Under the pieces are notes generated by a model. It was not told the origin of the DNA and ran no database searches. It worked only from the letters and a program-made list of their open reading frames with translations. A stretch of DNA of 64,000 nt from Microcyclospora pomicola (taxonomy: Eukaryota; Ascomycota; Dothideomycetes; Capnodiales): NCBI GenBank assembly GCA_002786065.1, contig NHNY01000001.1:310001-374000 (forward strand), in the 5' to 3' direction. The stretch's first letter is position 1; each line of letters begins with the position of its first letter. This document shows, piece by piece, positions 40,609-51,427 of this stretch. The position numbers were made by a program, and so were the translations under genes.

Positions 40609-43158
40609 TCAGATATCAGTCGGATACCGCCCCGCGGGCGTCAACCCGAGCGTCGCGCTGTTGAGACGCGTATGTCGCGGGCCGCCACCACGAAGGCCAC
40701 CGCCTCGCATACCGCCGGGACCACCGCGTCCAGGCGTCATGCCCGGCAGGGAGAAGTCCGGATTGGCGTTCAGGATCACGTCTTCGCGCCTGCGTTGGGC
40801 CGCGGACGCGCTGGAGATCTGACCGGCGGCGACGCTGCCACCGGCCTGACTGCCACGCCAATTCGGGTTGATGCCGCGTTGCGAGACGGATGTGAAGTGG
40901 CTGGCCTCGCTGCCTTCGTCGCCGGGGGAGCGGGAGCCAGGGGTCGAGTGATCGTAAGGGAGCGCAAGAGGGATCGCAAGACCTGGATGGTGACCATCAC
41001 CGTCTATTGATTGCGAGCTGTTGGAGTTGTCAGTGGTGGGACGAGACGAGTCGGGTCCTGCGGCGCCGGTGAGGTAGGATGGGATGACGGAGGAAGGGTG
41101 CAGGTGGTGTGGGGAGGGCGGCATACGGGAGGCGTATCCACCATGTCCGCCGGGCGTCAACGCGAATGGGACGGTGTTTTCTTGATGGTTCAGCGCGCCA
41201 ACCTCGCTGGCGGGGTCGACGGCGAATCGTGGATCGACGTCCTCATAGTAGCCGTCTGTGGGTGCACGGTGCTGGCTGATCGCCGTGGGTGGTGGATGTG
41301 CGGAGATGGGTGAGACCGCTGGCAGCGCTTGTGATGAAGGCGCGCCACTTGAGAACTGATCGAAGTGATGGGGTTGCACGGGTGAGACTGCAGCGTCGGG
41401 CATGAACGCGGTTGGCTCGCCTTCTTGCCACTGTGCTCGAGGTGGGACGTATGATCTGGTTGAGGGTTAGTATGTCATCTCACGCAAATGCTGAACTGAT
41501 GTCCGTCACTCACTGATGATCCGAGTACGTGCTGGTTGGGCTGTGCACGCCACTGTCATTGCTCATCGTCCTCTGCGGTGGCGGCGCTTCAAGTCTGTCC
41601 TGTTGCATGTTGACCATACCAGCGACATCACCATCATGATCATTCAGTCCATACTGCGGCTGTGCTGATCTTTGCGACTCAGGGGCTGGCGTAGCGCCGG
41701 TCCGCTCATCCATTTCGATGGCTTGTCCGATCATCGGCCCTGCCACAAACTCATCCTGTGAGGGAGGCCCTTGATAGTTCATCGGTTGAGGCGGCCCTGA
41801 GCGTGATGCTGCGTGGTTGGGATTGGCACCGTACCCTGGGGGTGGTCCTGATCGGGGCATACCGCCACGTCCGCTCATGCCCATCCCACCTGGGGGCCCG
41901 CCTCTGCCTCTTCCGTTCCAGCCTGGCGGCAGGCCTTGACCTCGATAGCCTCCGCGAGGGCCAGGACCACCTCGTTGCGGACCGTAACCGCCTCGTGGAG
42001 GTCCATACCCTCGTGAAGGCGGACCATACCCACCTCTGCCACGCACCATTGGGCTCCGCGATCCATTCGAAGTCATGGAACCCTCTCTCGACCTTGCCTG
42101 TCGAAACTCTGGCGGTGGAAGCTCTCCATACATCGGCGCGGACTGTGGTGGCAGAGGGTTGCCGTACTGGTCGCGACTCGGTCTTCGTGGCGATCCCGCA
42201 GGTGTGCCATTCAGCGGCATTGGAGGCACAGTCTCATTCGGCCCATATGCTGGCATGCCGGTGTTGTTCGATCTGATGCTCGGCTCTCTGGCAGGGTTGA
42301 GTGGTGTGCGATCGTCCATACTCCGACGGCCGGCATTGCCATCCTGACTCGCATTATCCGGCCTCTTCATCTCGAACGTCGCAAACTGCTGGCCTCCCTT
42401 ATCTGCGGCCGTGCTTCCGCTCAACGGAGGCGGACTGTCGGCCCTCGGCAGACCCGAGTCGCCCATCAATCTCTGCTGGTGCAGGTTGTTGTAGTACTCG
42501 TCCCCATTCATGTCGGCGTTCTCGGCGATGCGCTTCTTACGCGCCTTGCGAGAGACCAGCGTGCGGCGCATGGCACATGTGACGATCATGGATACGATGA
42601 CCAGGATGGTAGCCGCGAGCACGATCCAGCCGCCCCATGCTAGATGCGGGACGAACAACAGGATGTCGACGAGAAAAGCAAGTAGCGTGACCAGCAGCGT
42701 CGGGATGGTCAGGATCAAGAGCGCAAGGAGGTATCGTGGGGAGTGCGAGGGCGAGTGGAAGTGTGCGGCGAAGGCCAGACAGAAGCAGACGAGGACGAGG
42801 AAGGCGGCGATGGGGTGGACGATCAGGATGGCGGAGAGACTGTGTCGGGTGTTGGAAGGGAGTTCGAAGTCGTCGGCATTGGCGCCGGAGAAGAGCGGGC
42901 CTGCGCGTAGCATTGATCAGTGATGTGCTTGGGCATGTCAGGTATATCAACCTCTCATCTCTCCCACTCACCCGTGTCATATCCGACCTGGAAGTTCGAG
43001 CACACATCGTCTTTGCAGTAGCCCAAGAAGCCGAAGTTGTAGCCCTGGTAGGTGGCCAGCGGGATGGCGTGGATGATGGGCGTGGACAGGGTGCTGAGCA
43101 GCAGCAGGACAAAGGCGACGAAGAAGATGATGGACAGCGGGGTGGCGGGACGGAGCAT
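40609..43158 (-). CDS. palI: pH-response regulator PalI/Rim9
   Basis: Plasma-membrane protein of the ambient-pH (Pal/Rim) signalling pathway that helps the sensor PalH/Rim21 reach the membrane. Three exons: 42972-43158, 41514-42900, 40609-41455; introns 71 and 58 nt, 806 residues. Start at ATG 43158 (MLRPATPLS) is the first in frame. The SUR7/PalI domain is clear: TM1 SIIFFVAFVLLLLSTLSTPI, then the NFGFLGYC.DDVC motif, and three more helices (SAILIVHPIAAFLVLVCFCL, LLALLILTIPTLLVTLLAFL, WIVLAATILVIVSMIV). The cytosolic tail, over 600 residues, is disordered with RGG/GYGPP repeats (about residues 320-400) and Pro/Ser-rich sequence. The long tail is usual in filamentous fungi compared with yeast Rim9. 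Confidence 0.92.
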
Positions 43159-44071
43159 GATGGCGGCGTGCACACGAGTGTGGCCTCGGTGGGATCAGTG
43201 GTGGTCGAGGTGGTGGTGGTGCTCGGCCGTGAAGAGCTCAAGTGGTGGTCGGGCAGGGAGGCGCTATGCGGCGGTGCAACCCATGGGCCTCGCGGTGGAG
43301 GAGGGGAGAGATACTGCTAGGATGCAGTCGAGGGCGGAGGGAGTGACATGCGTCGACGAGGGTACGTATGTGTGTGTCGCCGAAGTGGGCAGCGAGTGGT
43401 GAGTGAGTGTGGGTGGTGGTGAATGCCGCAAGACGCGGCTGGTAGTGCAGTGGTATGGACGGCGGGCCCGCGTAGATGAGGGCGGAGCAACACCCGCTCT
43501 GCCTGAAGTCTCTCCTTTGCGCGCGTCGCGGCTGGGCAATTCACGAGACTGGGTATACCTCGGTGCCAGCAAATGGCGGATTCAATTAACGAATGAAGCA
43601 GAAGCAGAACGAGAGACGAAGTTCAAGAAGGATGGATCAAGGAGTGATGGACGATGGCATTCCAGCATCACAGTATCGACGTGAAGAAAAGAGAAATGTT
43701 GGCGGTGCAGGCGGGATCGACTTCCAATAGCGCCCGGGCGACGAGTCTGCCCACGTGAAGGAGGAACAGTAAGCGACATTGCTGCGTATAAGACGCGACC
43801 GTTTCCATCACTCGAGATTACCTGCACCAAGACTACACGTTAGTGATGACGCCCATTCGCTCGGGCGCTACACGATGCATACTACTAAGGCGGGTGGTTA
43901 CTACAAAGCATCAGATTCGGCCCTGACTGATACACTGCGAACGGTACTCCGTCCACCCGACACGGCACTTACAGTAGTCAGTCCATCCCTATCTATCCCT
44001 GCTACTGCTACTGACTCTATCGGGCATCCATCTTCTTCGCATCCACAGCCATCTATCATATGATCCTATCT

Positions 44072-44099
44072 CTCCTCCTCCTCCTCCTCCTCCTCCTCC
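44072..44099. repeat. (TCC)n microsatellite
   Basis: About nine uninterrupted TCC/CTC units in non-coding DNA. Confidence 0.9.
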
Positions 44100-44302
44100 A
44101 ATCTCCATCTGATCTGCAAATAGACTTTCAGCACCTACCGACCCACCTAGGTACATACATGCATCGTGACACTAGCCTATATACTGTGATCGCAGCAAGG
44201 TGATAACAATAATCTCTCTCACGGCGCACGTCCTTCCTCCATATATATATATACATAAGGTAGGTAAGGTATGTGATACGTCGACCCGGACCATGATCCA
44301 CC

Positions 44303-44322
44303 CATGCATGCATGCATGCATG
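44303..44322. repeat. (CATG)5 tetranucleotide repeat
   Basis: Five uninterrupted self-complementary CATG units that could form a cruciform; non-coding. Confidence 0.9.
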
Positions 44323-44775
44323 ACCCATGTCCCTGGACGTCTCCCTTCCCGGTGCGTCAAGATCCAGGTCCCGGAAGTCTGTACATATTGTCATTACACT
44401 GAGCGACATAAGATTCCCTGTCTCGATGTTGGGCATGAGATGAACTAAATGTTGGTAGGTACACATAAGACAGACGTGAATACATCGCAGAGCTATGCAG
44501 CTAACAAAGCAAGTCCGCAAACCCTATCGCTAAACAGAATCAAGAACCGGAGAGGAAAAGCGAGCAAGGTAGATGGAGACCTGCAGATGCATGCACACTT
44601 CACAGCATAAGCGCCATAGATCGCCTGGAGGATCATCTCCCAGCAATGCAACCCCCATCGGAAGAAGATTCGTCGTCGTGAAAGTGTGAAATATCGTCAA
44701 GAAAGAGAGAAGATGAAAGAAAAGCAGGTCGGTTTGCCAGCAGATGGCTTCATTCGCACATCCGTGCAACCCCAT

Positions 44776-47493
44776 CTATTGCGCTCCACCAAGGATCGTC
44801 CCATTCGCCACCACCAGCTGCAACGTGGTCAGATCGCAGGAAAATCCATTTCCCAGCGTGACATTCGCCGCTTGGAAGGACGATCCATCCGTACTGGTGG
44901 TGTTGGCGAAGTAGTCCTGCAGGTTCGACTGCGCGTTCTCGGCACTGTCGAGGTCACCGGAGCTCTGGAAGATGTACAGGACGGCGGTGCGGGCAAAGTC
45001 GGTGGTGGTGGTGAAGTTGGAACTCTGGCTGGTCGACGAGGTGGAGGTTGCATCCGTAGCAGAGGCGCTCGAGGTGCTGGTGGCGTAGACGATACCGTTG
45101 CTGGTCGCGGCGTCCGCCCTTCGTTGTTCTATTCGGGCAGCGGTCGCTCGTGACGTCTTCAGATCTCGCTGGACCACATTGGTGAATGTGATGAGCGCAT
45201 TCTCTGTGTTGCAGCTCAAGTCCGCGCTCGAGAACAGCCCCAGCAATGTCTGCCCATCCAGTGGGATCCCAAACTCGCTCTGCGCATTCGCGATGATGCG
45301 AGGAATGTCACTGCCAACCGTTGCATTGTTCATCGAATCAACACTGGTCGTGGTGCAACCCTGTTGAGACGCCGTCCCACAACTGGATCCGGTGTAGCCA
45401 TTGATGCAGATACAACTGCACGATCCGCCAGTATATTTTACCACGCCGCCGTTCTCGCATGTCATCGTACGCTGGCATTCGGCGAGCTGAAGATTGGTCG
45501 CATTACTGGCGTGATGACGCAGCTTCGGCAACAGGATCAGGCATATTGGAACGACGATGGCTGCTGCGAGAAGTAGAAGTAGGATAACCGCCAGAAGGAC
45601 GAACTTCCAAGGCGTGAGACCACAACATCTACGTTGTGGCTTCACAACACCACTGGCATCACTGTTACTGCGAAGCGTCGAATGCCGGTTTCGAGAAGAC
45701 CAGTTGGTCGCACTGCGTCTGACATCGCCATCTCGCGACACAGGAGGCGTCGCCACAGCTGGAGGAGGAAACGAGGCGATGATGTCGGAGAGGCCGCTAG
45801 ACAGCCGATTCGACGTTCGTTTCTCGTTCTCACCACTCATCCAGCCCACGCCTAATCTGCTCGCAGTCCTACCACGGTCAAGATTGGAAGCGAGTTTCGT
45901 CGCTCTCCGGATAAGATCGGGGAGACTGGTCATCGATCCTCGAAGCTCGGCTTCACGGATCGTGTCGACGTTCAACAGAGCAGGCGCAGGTTCATCTGCT
46001 TTTCGTCGACTGGAGAAACCAGGAGTGGCTGCGGGCAGACGGTCTTGATCTGGATCTTGAAGATTGGGGCTCGTCTTTTCGGACATGTTGTGGACGTCAC
46101 TGGGCTGCGTGACTGTTCGAATGGAGATCAGCGACGGAGAAAGGCTGCGCATTGGGACTGATGTTGGTGCCGCACTCAATGTTGCTGACAAACGGCTGCG
46201 CGGCAGTCCTCCCTCTCCTGGCGAAGATGGCTCGAGCGGATGCTCCGTACGAGCCCAGTCTTCGCTGGTGGCAGAGTATGCGGAGAGCCTGTCCTGGGAT
46301 GATTTGGACTTCAAAGAGGTGGGTGCTGTGACAGCTAGCCGGCTTTCGTCGCCGCTGTCGGTCGGCGTGCCTTCACCTGATTGTACCTTCATCTCGCGTT
46401 GACCAATTGGCCTTCGGTCTTGAGTCGCTGCAGCAAGGGCACGTCTCATGTCAGACTGCTGCGATGTACTGGTCTGCATACCGGGCGTTGTCGAGCGGTC
46501 ATCGATCGGCACAGAAACCTCCTCTGCATGATGCCCATCGACTGCGCCTGCTTGTTCGCCTTGAGACGCCACATCACGAGGTCCCGCATTGGTCTGACGG
46601 GAGATGTGCTCCCTAACACCGCTTACTTGCTGCTCAGCAGGTCTTTGCTGACGCTGATTTGACTCACTCCCAGAGGTCGAACGTCTCATGCTAGATTCGG
46701 GTGGATCAATGGCCAGATCAACTTTGCTCTCGGCATGCTTTGGGTTGTAAAGACTCGTTCCAGATGGTGCGATACCGGCCTTGGAATATTGCTCGCGAGC
46801 CTCATCAGCACTGGATTGATCGAATGATCTGATACTGCCCCGCAAGCTGTCAGACTCTTCCGCTATCGGATGCACAGGAGCGATTCTGGTGTAGTAGGAC
46901 GCAGGACCACGGCGAGCAGAAGGTGGAGGACCCAGTGGAGGCCTCTGGCTATTCAAATCAAACATCTCTTGGGGAGACGTGGCACGAGGTGGAGCCTTGG
47001 GGGGCATCCGAGGCAGTGCTTCTATGACTGGTTGTGGAATTCTGGATGGCGGAGGATTGGATGGCGGAGTGGCATGAGCCTGTCGGCGTCTCGAATCATA
47101 TCCGAGATTCTCTTCCTGATATGTTCGTGTAGGTCGTGAAGGTGCGTAAGGAATGGAGGAAGAGCCATGGCCTCTTTGCGAGGCCGCTCGACTATTGTTC
47201 ACGCCATCTCGACTCTGAGCTGTGTCATGGCGTGACTGCTGGTCCTCAGCAGTTCGGCGGTCTTGGTGAGGGGCGGACTGATATCCGAGCGGCCGCGACT
47301 CCAGATCTGCTGCTTGGTGCTGTTCTGGTGGCGGATGCACCATGATTCTGGGTGCATTCTGCTGTACTCCGCGAGGCTGACCACGAAGTCCGGACTGTGT
47401 AACATCGGTCGGAGGCATCGATTGGTCGAAATAGACGGGGAAATTGGACGAACTGCCGTATGGCGTTCTTGAGTCATAATGGCGTGTACTCAT
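44776..47493 (-). CDS. EGF-like single-pass membrane protein
   Basis: Intronless, 905 residues. The N-terminal 630 residues are hydrophilic, disordered and rich in Ser, Pro, Gln and Arg (cytosolic by the positive-inside rule). One transmembrane helix (WKFVLLAVILLLLLAAAIVV) is preceded by RRCCGLTP. The extracellular part starts with an EGF-like module: CQRTMTCENGG, then SCSCICINGYTGSSC, and continues with a conserved domain (GVPLDGQTLLGLFSSADLSC-like) and a Ser/Thr-rich stretch. Filamentous ascomycetes commonly have this architecture, often annotated as EGF-domain or glycoprotein X-like; its role is not established. Type II topology. ATG at 47493 is the first in frame. Confidence 0.82.
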   Translation of the reverse strand: MSTRHYDSRTPYGSSSNFPVYFDQSMPPTDVTQSGLRGQPRGVQQNAPRIMVHPPPEQHQAADLESRPLGYQSAPHQDRRTAEDQQSRHDTAQSRDGVNNSRAASQRGHGSSSIPYAPSRPTRTYQEENLGYDSRRRQAHATPPSNPPPSRIPQPVIEALPRMPPKAPPRATSPQEMFDLNSQRPPLGPPPSARRGPASYYTRIAPVHPIAEESDSLRGSIRSFDQSSADEAREQYSKAGIAPSGTSLYNPKHAESKVDLAIDPPESSMRRSTSGSESNQRQQRPAEQQVSGVREHISRQTNAGPRDVASQGEQAGAVDGHHAEEVSVPIDDRSTTPGMQTSTSQQSDMRRALAAATQDRRPIGQREMKVQSGEGTPTDSGDESRLAVTAPTSLKSKSSQDRLSAYSATSEDWARTEHPLEPSSPGEGGLPRSRLSATLSAAPTSVPMRSLSPSLISIRTVTQPSDVHNMSEKTSPNLQDPDQDRLPAATPGFSSRRKADEPAPALLNVDTIREAELRGSMTSLPDLIRRATKLASNLDRGRTASRLGVGWMSGENEKRTSNRLSSGLSDIIASFPPPAVATPPVSRDGDVRRSATNWSSRNRHSTLRSNSDASGVVKPQRRCCGLTPWKFVLLAVILLLLLAAAIVVPICLILLPKLRHHASNATNLQLAECQRTMTCENGGVVKYTGGSCSCICINGYTGSSCGTASQQGCTTTSVDSMNNATVGSDIPRIIANAQSEFGIPLDGQTLLGLFSSADLSCNTENALITFTNVVQRDLKTSRATAARIEQRRADAATSNGIVYATSTSSASATDATSTSSTSQSSNFTTTTDFARTAVLYIFQSSGDLDSAENAQSNLQDYFANTTSTDGSSFQAANVTLGNGFSCDLTTLQLVVANGTILGGAQ

Positions 47494-49648
47494 TGGAGAA
47501 GCTTACACGGACGTACAGTTGGGCGGCGATCGCCCAAGTAGTGGCATGCGCGTGGTTCGTCCCCCTGGAATGCGATGTGAAACGCAGCGCGCGATCGGCC
47601 GCTGGCTTTTCGACAAGTGCTGGTTGACGACTGTTGGTTACCCACCAGGGCGTGAGAAAAAGCTGTGGTCACTGCTGTGTCATGATCGGGCCGCTGGGAT
47701 GAATATCGACAATGTCTGTTTCGGCAGACAACGGTATGCAGGCGCTGGGCGGCAGAGGTGGTCAATCGCGGTACCTGACTTCACGATCTAGGCAGTGTAG
47801 CATAACAGAGATAGAAGGGAGGGGTTCAATGAAGGCTGAGGTGGCATGTCAGCATCACCGAGTACTGGTATGTCAGGTAGGTATGCAGGTGGTTTGCCAG
47901 GCACAGCGTCCACCGCGAGTTTACCAGAAGATTTGTGTATATGTTATACTTACAGAAACTGCTCGTGAGAGCGTGACGTCGAGACCCAGCTCGTCGCTTT
48001 CAATCAGTGATGGTTAACAATGCTCGTGCGCAGGACAGGCTGGGCGCGTAGCGTGTGAAGGTGAGGAGAGTTCTATCAAGGCGGATCTGTACAGAGAAAG
48101 GAATGGGAGAAAGGAGTGACGATGCTTGCAGCGACAACGATGCCGTCTACACGACCAGAGTGGCAATGATAAGTAGTGAGTTCTCGAGATGAGGTCGAGC
48201 AAGAACGAGGAGGTGCTACTGCTACTGTACACTCCTCCTCCGCCCGGCCAGCAACGCCATGCGGGATCCTTCGGTGGGCCGACTAGGGTGCGTTCGAGCG
48301 GAGAGGTGCCGTGACTAGCGAGTGAAGTCTGGAAGCTTGTCGTCCAAGATAGACCAGGGCCCATGTCGGCCACGACCGAATGCGATGCGCGACCTGGAGC
48401 GTGAGATTATCGTGGGCGGGACTAGGCAGTTGGCCCCTGATGGTTCACCCACTTGAAACACTCCGCGTGGCCGACCCGCAAAGCTTGACTCGGCGCACGC
48501 ACGAGCCGATCGTCAAACTCAAGCACGCGATGAAGCACAACCGACCGACCGCATCCAGCATGGCCGTGAAGTTTCGTGATGCCGTCGCCCCAACTCAACA
48601 TCGGTACGCGGCTCGAGCGTATCAGCAGTCGAGGTCGGCCGTGCCGTAATAATGCTAAAACAGTCGTTGGTAGAGAAATCCAACATCTAAACAACACCCG
48701 CCGCGGCTCTCCATTGGCACCCCAGCAGCTCTTCACGGCACAGTCGCCCGCTTCTCAAACCTCGAACGCACGAGCTCCGTGACGAAAGACGCCTCCAACA
48801 TATCAGCCAAGAGGCTACATGCTGAGCGTTCATCGCTACAGCTGGGAGGCTGTGTTTTCTCATCACACGCGCCGACCCTACCATCTTCCAATCAAGGGAT
48901 CGAGTACGTGAGCACATCTTCCGTTGGCAGTGTTGTAGCACTGTTTTCATCTGCTGGCACTTGCGAAACGCCCAACAGATGGCTGCAGCAACATGGCTGT
49001 CATCAAGCGGTGTGATATCGATCACTCCAAAGTCAGCGTGATATCATGATGAAACTCTGGTCAGACGACTATTCAATGATCTTGTGGGGATACGAATGCG
49101 AATGAGCAGACCGTTCCTCGTGAGGGTCCTTGCAATGTGATCCTGTTGGCTAGGAGGTCTTCACATACGCGCATGCCCTTCAATATTTCCATGTTCAGCG
49201 TACCTTATGTGATCAACTCTGCGCAGTAAAAGGTGTTCTGATCTGCAATTTTGTACTTGGGTTCTTGAGATAGAACTGCCCCAGCTCGATAGATTGTTCT
49301 TTCTTGAGTGAAGCAGTAGACATTATTTTGGCGTGTCATACTAGCAACAGACATGACCGAGCAGAACCCTCTTGCTGCTTACCCTGAGGTATCACATGTG
49401 CGATGTCTACTTCGCAGGTCGCAAGCTGTTCAAGATATTTTCAGAAGGATATGTTCGAGATTATTACAGTCTCGGTCAACTCATCATTGGACCGCTCGGG
49501 AAATGGTCCGCACTTTCACATGCTGCCGTCTCCACCTTTGGTACCTGCCGCTCGTCATACCACTCCCGAGACCACCAGTGCTTGATTTGTTTCTGTGAGG
49601 TTGTTGTGTTCGTCCCATATATATATAACATCGTTCCTAGACCTACTA
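47494..49648. other. Long divergent intergenic region
   Basis: 2.15 kb between divergent starts with no supported gene. A TATA-like run (catatatatataac) lies at about 49616-49629, very close to the HAD start. The size would fit an extensive regulatory region or an unseen RNA gene. Confidence 0.45.
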
Positions 49649-50917
49649 ATGGCCGCGCCCACCTTTGCCTGCGTCCGGCAAAGGGTGCTGAGCAATACAG
49701 CCACTCCAAACCTGTGGTCGAACACATTCCGAGCTGCCGTTTCAACAGCTATCCCACCACGAACACGACACATTCGCACCTTTCAAACCAAACCTCAAGT
49801 CTCATCACCAGACATCCCCAACTTCGCATTCGCCTTCGACATCGATGGCGTCCTGGTCCGATCCTCCACACCTCTCCCAGGCGCCCGAGAAGCACTCGCA
49901 TACCTACAGCAAGAACGAATTCCCTTCATCCTCTTGACGAACGGCGGAGGCATCTCTGAACAAGAACGGGTGGAATACCTTTCAAAGAAGCTCGATATAC
50001 CCCTCGATGTGGACATGTTCGTCCAGTCCCACACACCCTTTGCAGAACTTTCGCAATACAAGGACAAGACCGTCCTGGTCGTGGGTGGGGATTATGACAA
50101 TTGCCAACGAGTCGCGCGGGATCACTATGGGTTTGCGAACGTCGTCACACCTGGAGATATAGTGGCAGCCTACCCTGACATCTGGCCCTTCTCCAAAGTC
50201 TTCCTAGACTACTACAGCTCCTTCGCCAAACCACTTCCGGCGCCCATCAATCCCACCAACCTCTCCACAAGCCTCAAGATCGACGCCATCTTCGTCTACA
50301 ACGACCCTCGCGATTGGGGTCTAGACAGCACCATCATCCTCGACACCCTCCTCGCTTCGAATGGTGTCATCGGTACCCTCAGTTCGAAGAACAACACCCC
50401 CTCTCTCCCCAACAACGGCTACCTCCAAGACTCCCCTCCACCACTCTACTACGCCAACCCCGACCTCTGGTTCGCCAGCTCCTACCCCCTATCCCGCCTC
50501 GGCCAAGGCGGCTTCCGCGCCTCCTTCGAAGGCCTCTGGCGTACCGTCACCCTCGACCCCTCCACCTCGCGCTCCGCCTCGCTCGACAGCATCACGACGC
50601 AGATCGGCAAACCGCACCAGCCAACGTACGAGTTCGCCGAGAGGCGTCTCCGGCAGCACCGCAAGCACGTTTCCGGCGGCATCATCGGGCTCAACAACCC
50701 GCTGCGGCGCGTATATATGGTCGGCGACAACCCGGAGAGCGACATCCGCGGCGCCAACGACTACCGCAGTCCACACGGCAGCAAGTGGGAGAGCATCCTG
50801 GTCAAGACAGGCGTGTATCAGGACGGGACGAAGCCGACGGCGCAACCGACGACGATCGTGGAGGGGGTGTTGGATGCCGTCAAGTGGGGTGTGCAGGATG
50901 CGCGGACGCGTCTGTAG
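49649..50917 (+). CDS. Mitochondrial HAD-superfamily hydrolase (CECR5/YKR070w family)
   Basis: Single exon; ATG at 49649 gives 422 residues (codons further upstream have no ATG). An Arg/Ser-rich N-terminus without acids (RQRVLSNTATPNLWSNTFRA) looks like a mitochondrial presequence. The HAD IIA fold is shown by motif I FDIDGVLVRSSTPLPGA with the nucleophile Asp, motif II LLTNGGGISE, and the C-terminal motif MVGDNPESDIRGAND with the metal-binding Asp residues. Human CECR5 (HDHD5) and yeast Ykr070w share this layout; the physiological substrate is unknown. The gene has strong G/C preference at third codon positions, which produces long shadow frames. Confidence 0.92.
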   Translation: MAAPTFACVRQRVLSNTATPNLWSNTFRAAVSTAIPPRTRHIRTFQTKPQVSSPDIPNFAFAFDIDGVLVRSSTPLPGAREALAYLQQERIPFILLTNGGGISEQERVEYLSKKLDIPLDVDMFVQSHTPFAELSQYKDKTVLVVGGDYDNCQRVARDHYGFANVVTPGDIVAAYPDIWPFSKVFLDYYSSFAKPLPAPINPTNLSTSLKIDAIFVYNDPRDWGLDSTIILDTLLASNGVIGTLSSKNNTPSLPNNGYLQDSPPPLYYANPDLWFASSYPLSRLGQGGFRASFEGLWRTVTLDPSTSRSASLDSITTQIGKPHQPTYEFAERRLRQHRKHVSGGIIGLNNPLRRVYMVGDNPESDIRGANDYRSPHGSKWESILVKTGVYQDGTKPTAQPTTIVEGVLDAVKWGVQDARTRL

Positions 50918-51427
50918 TGGAACCGTCACGACTGCACCAGGATGGGAATGACATGAAGTCGCGATGAACAAGCATTGTTAAAACTGATGCAGATGGCAGT
51001 ATGGCAGAAGACAAAAAGACCACGATTTATTAGATGTAGACACCTAGACTCACGTATCGCGATACCACCAACTACAATTACAGCTTCTTGCGTCCCTCCG
51101 CCATCTCGCGCTTCAATTTACTTACTCGACAGTCCGAAGACAGCATGAGGAATGAGGAAAGGAAAGGGGTAAGATGATATATGGACATTTTGTACATTCT
51201 CTGCCGCCGCTTGAACCTGCGACCTCTTTGCAACCCGACAGAATGGCCGCTGTCCGGACAACATTATAAGACAAGCTAAGGTAGCTGACAGAACCGGGAA
51301 CTCGATACCAGCAGGTCGGTAGAATTGGGAGTGATACAACAACATTCTGCGGAAGAGGGGGCATAAATTAAATGTGTAGGTTCGGTCCCCACTCGTGACC
51401 ATCTCGAAGACGAAGCAGTTCTTCGAA
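50918..51427. other. Convergent intergenic region, nothing recognised
   Basis: 3' flanks of HAD and ERG4 genes only. Confidence 0.5.

Larger units (their letters stand above)
43159..44775. other. Intergenic with simple repeats
   Basis: Leader and promoter of PalI (43159 to about 43800) and the 3' flank of the EGF-like gene. Contains a TCC tract, an AT dinucleotide run at 44237-44253 and a CATG tetranucleotide run. No gene supported. Confidence 0.5.
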
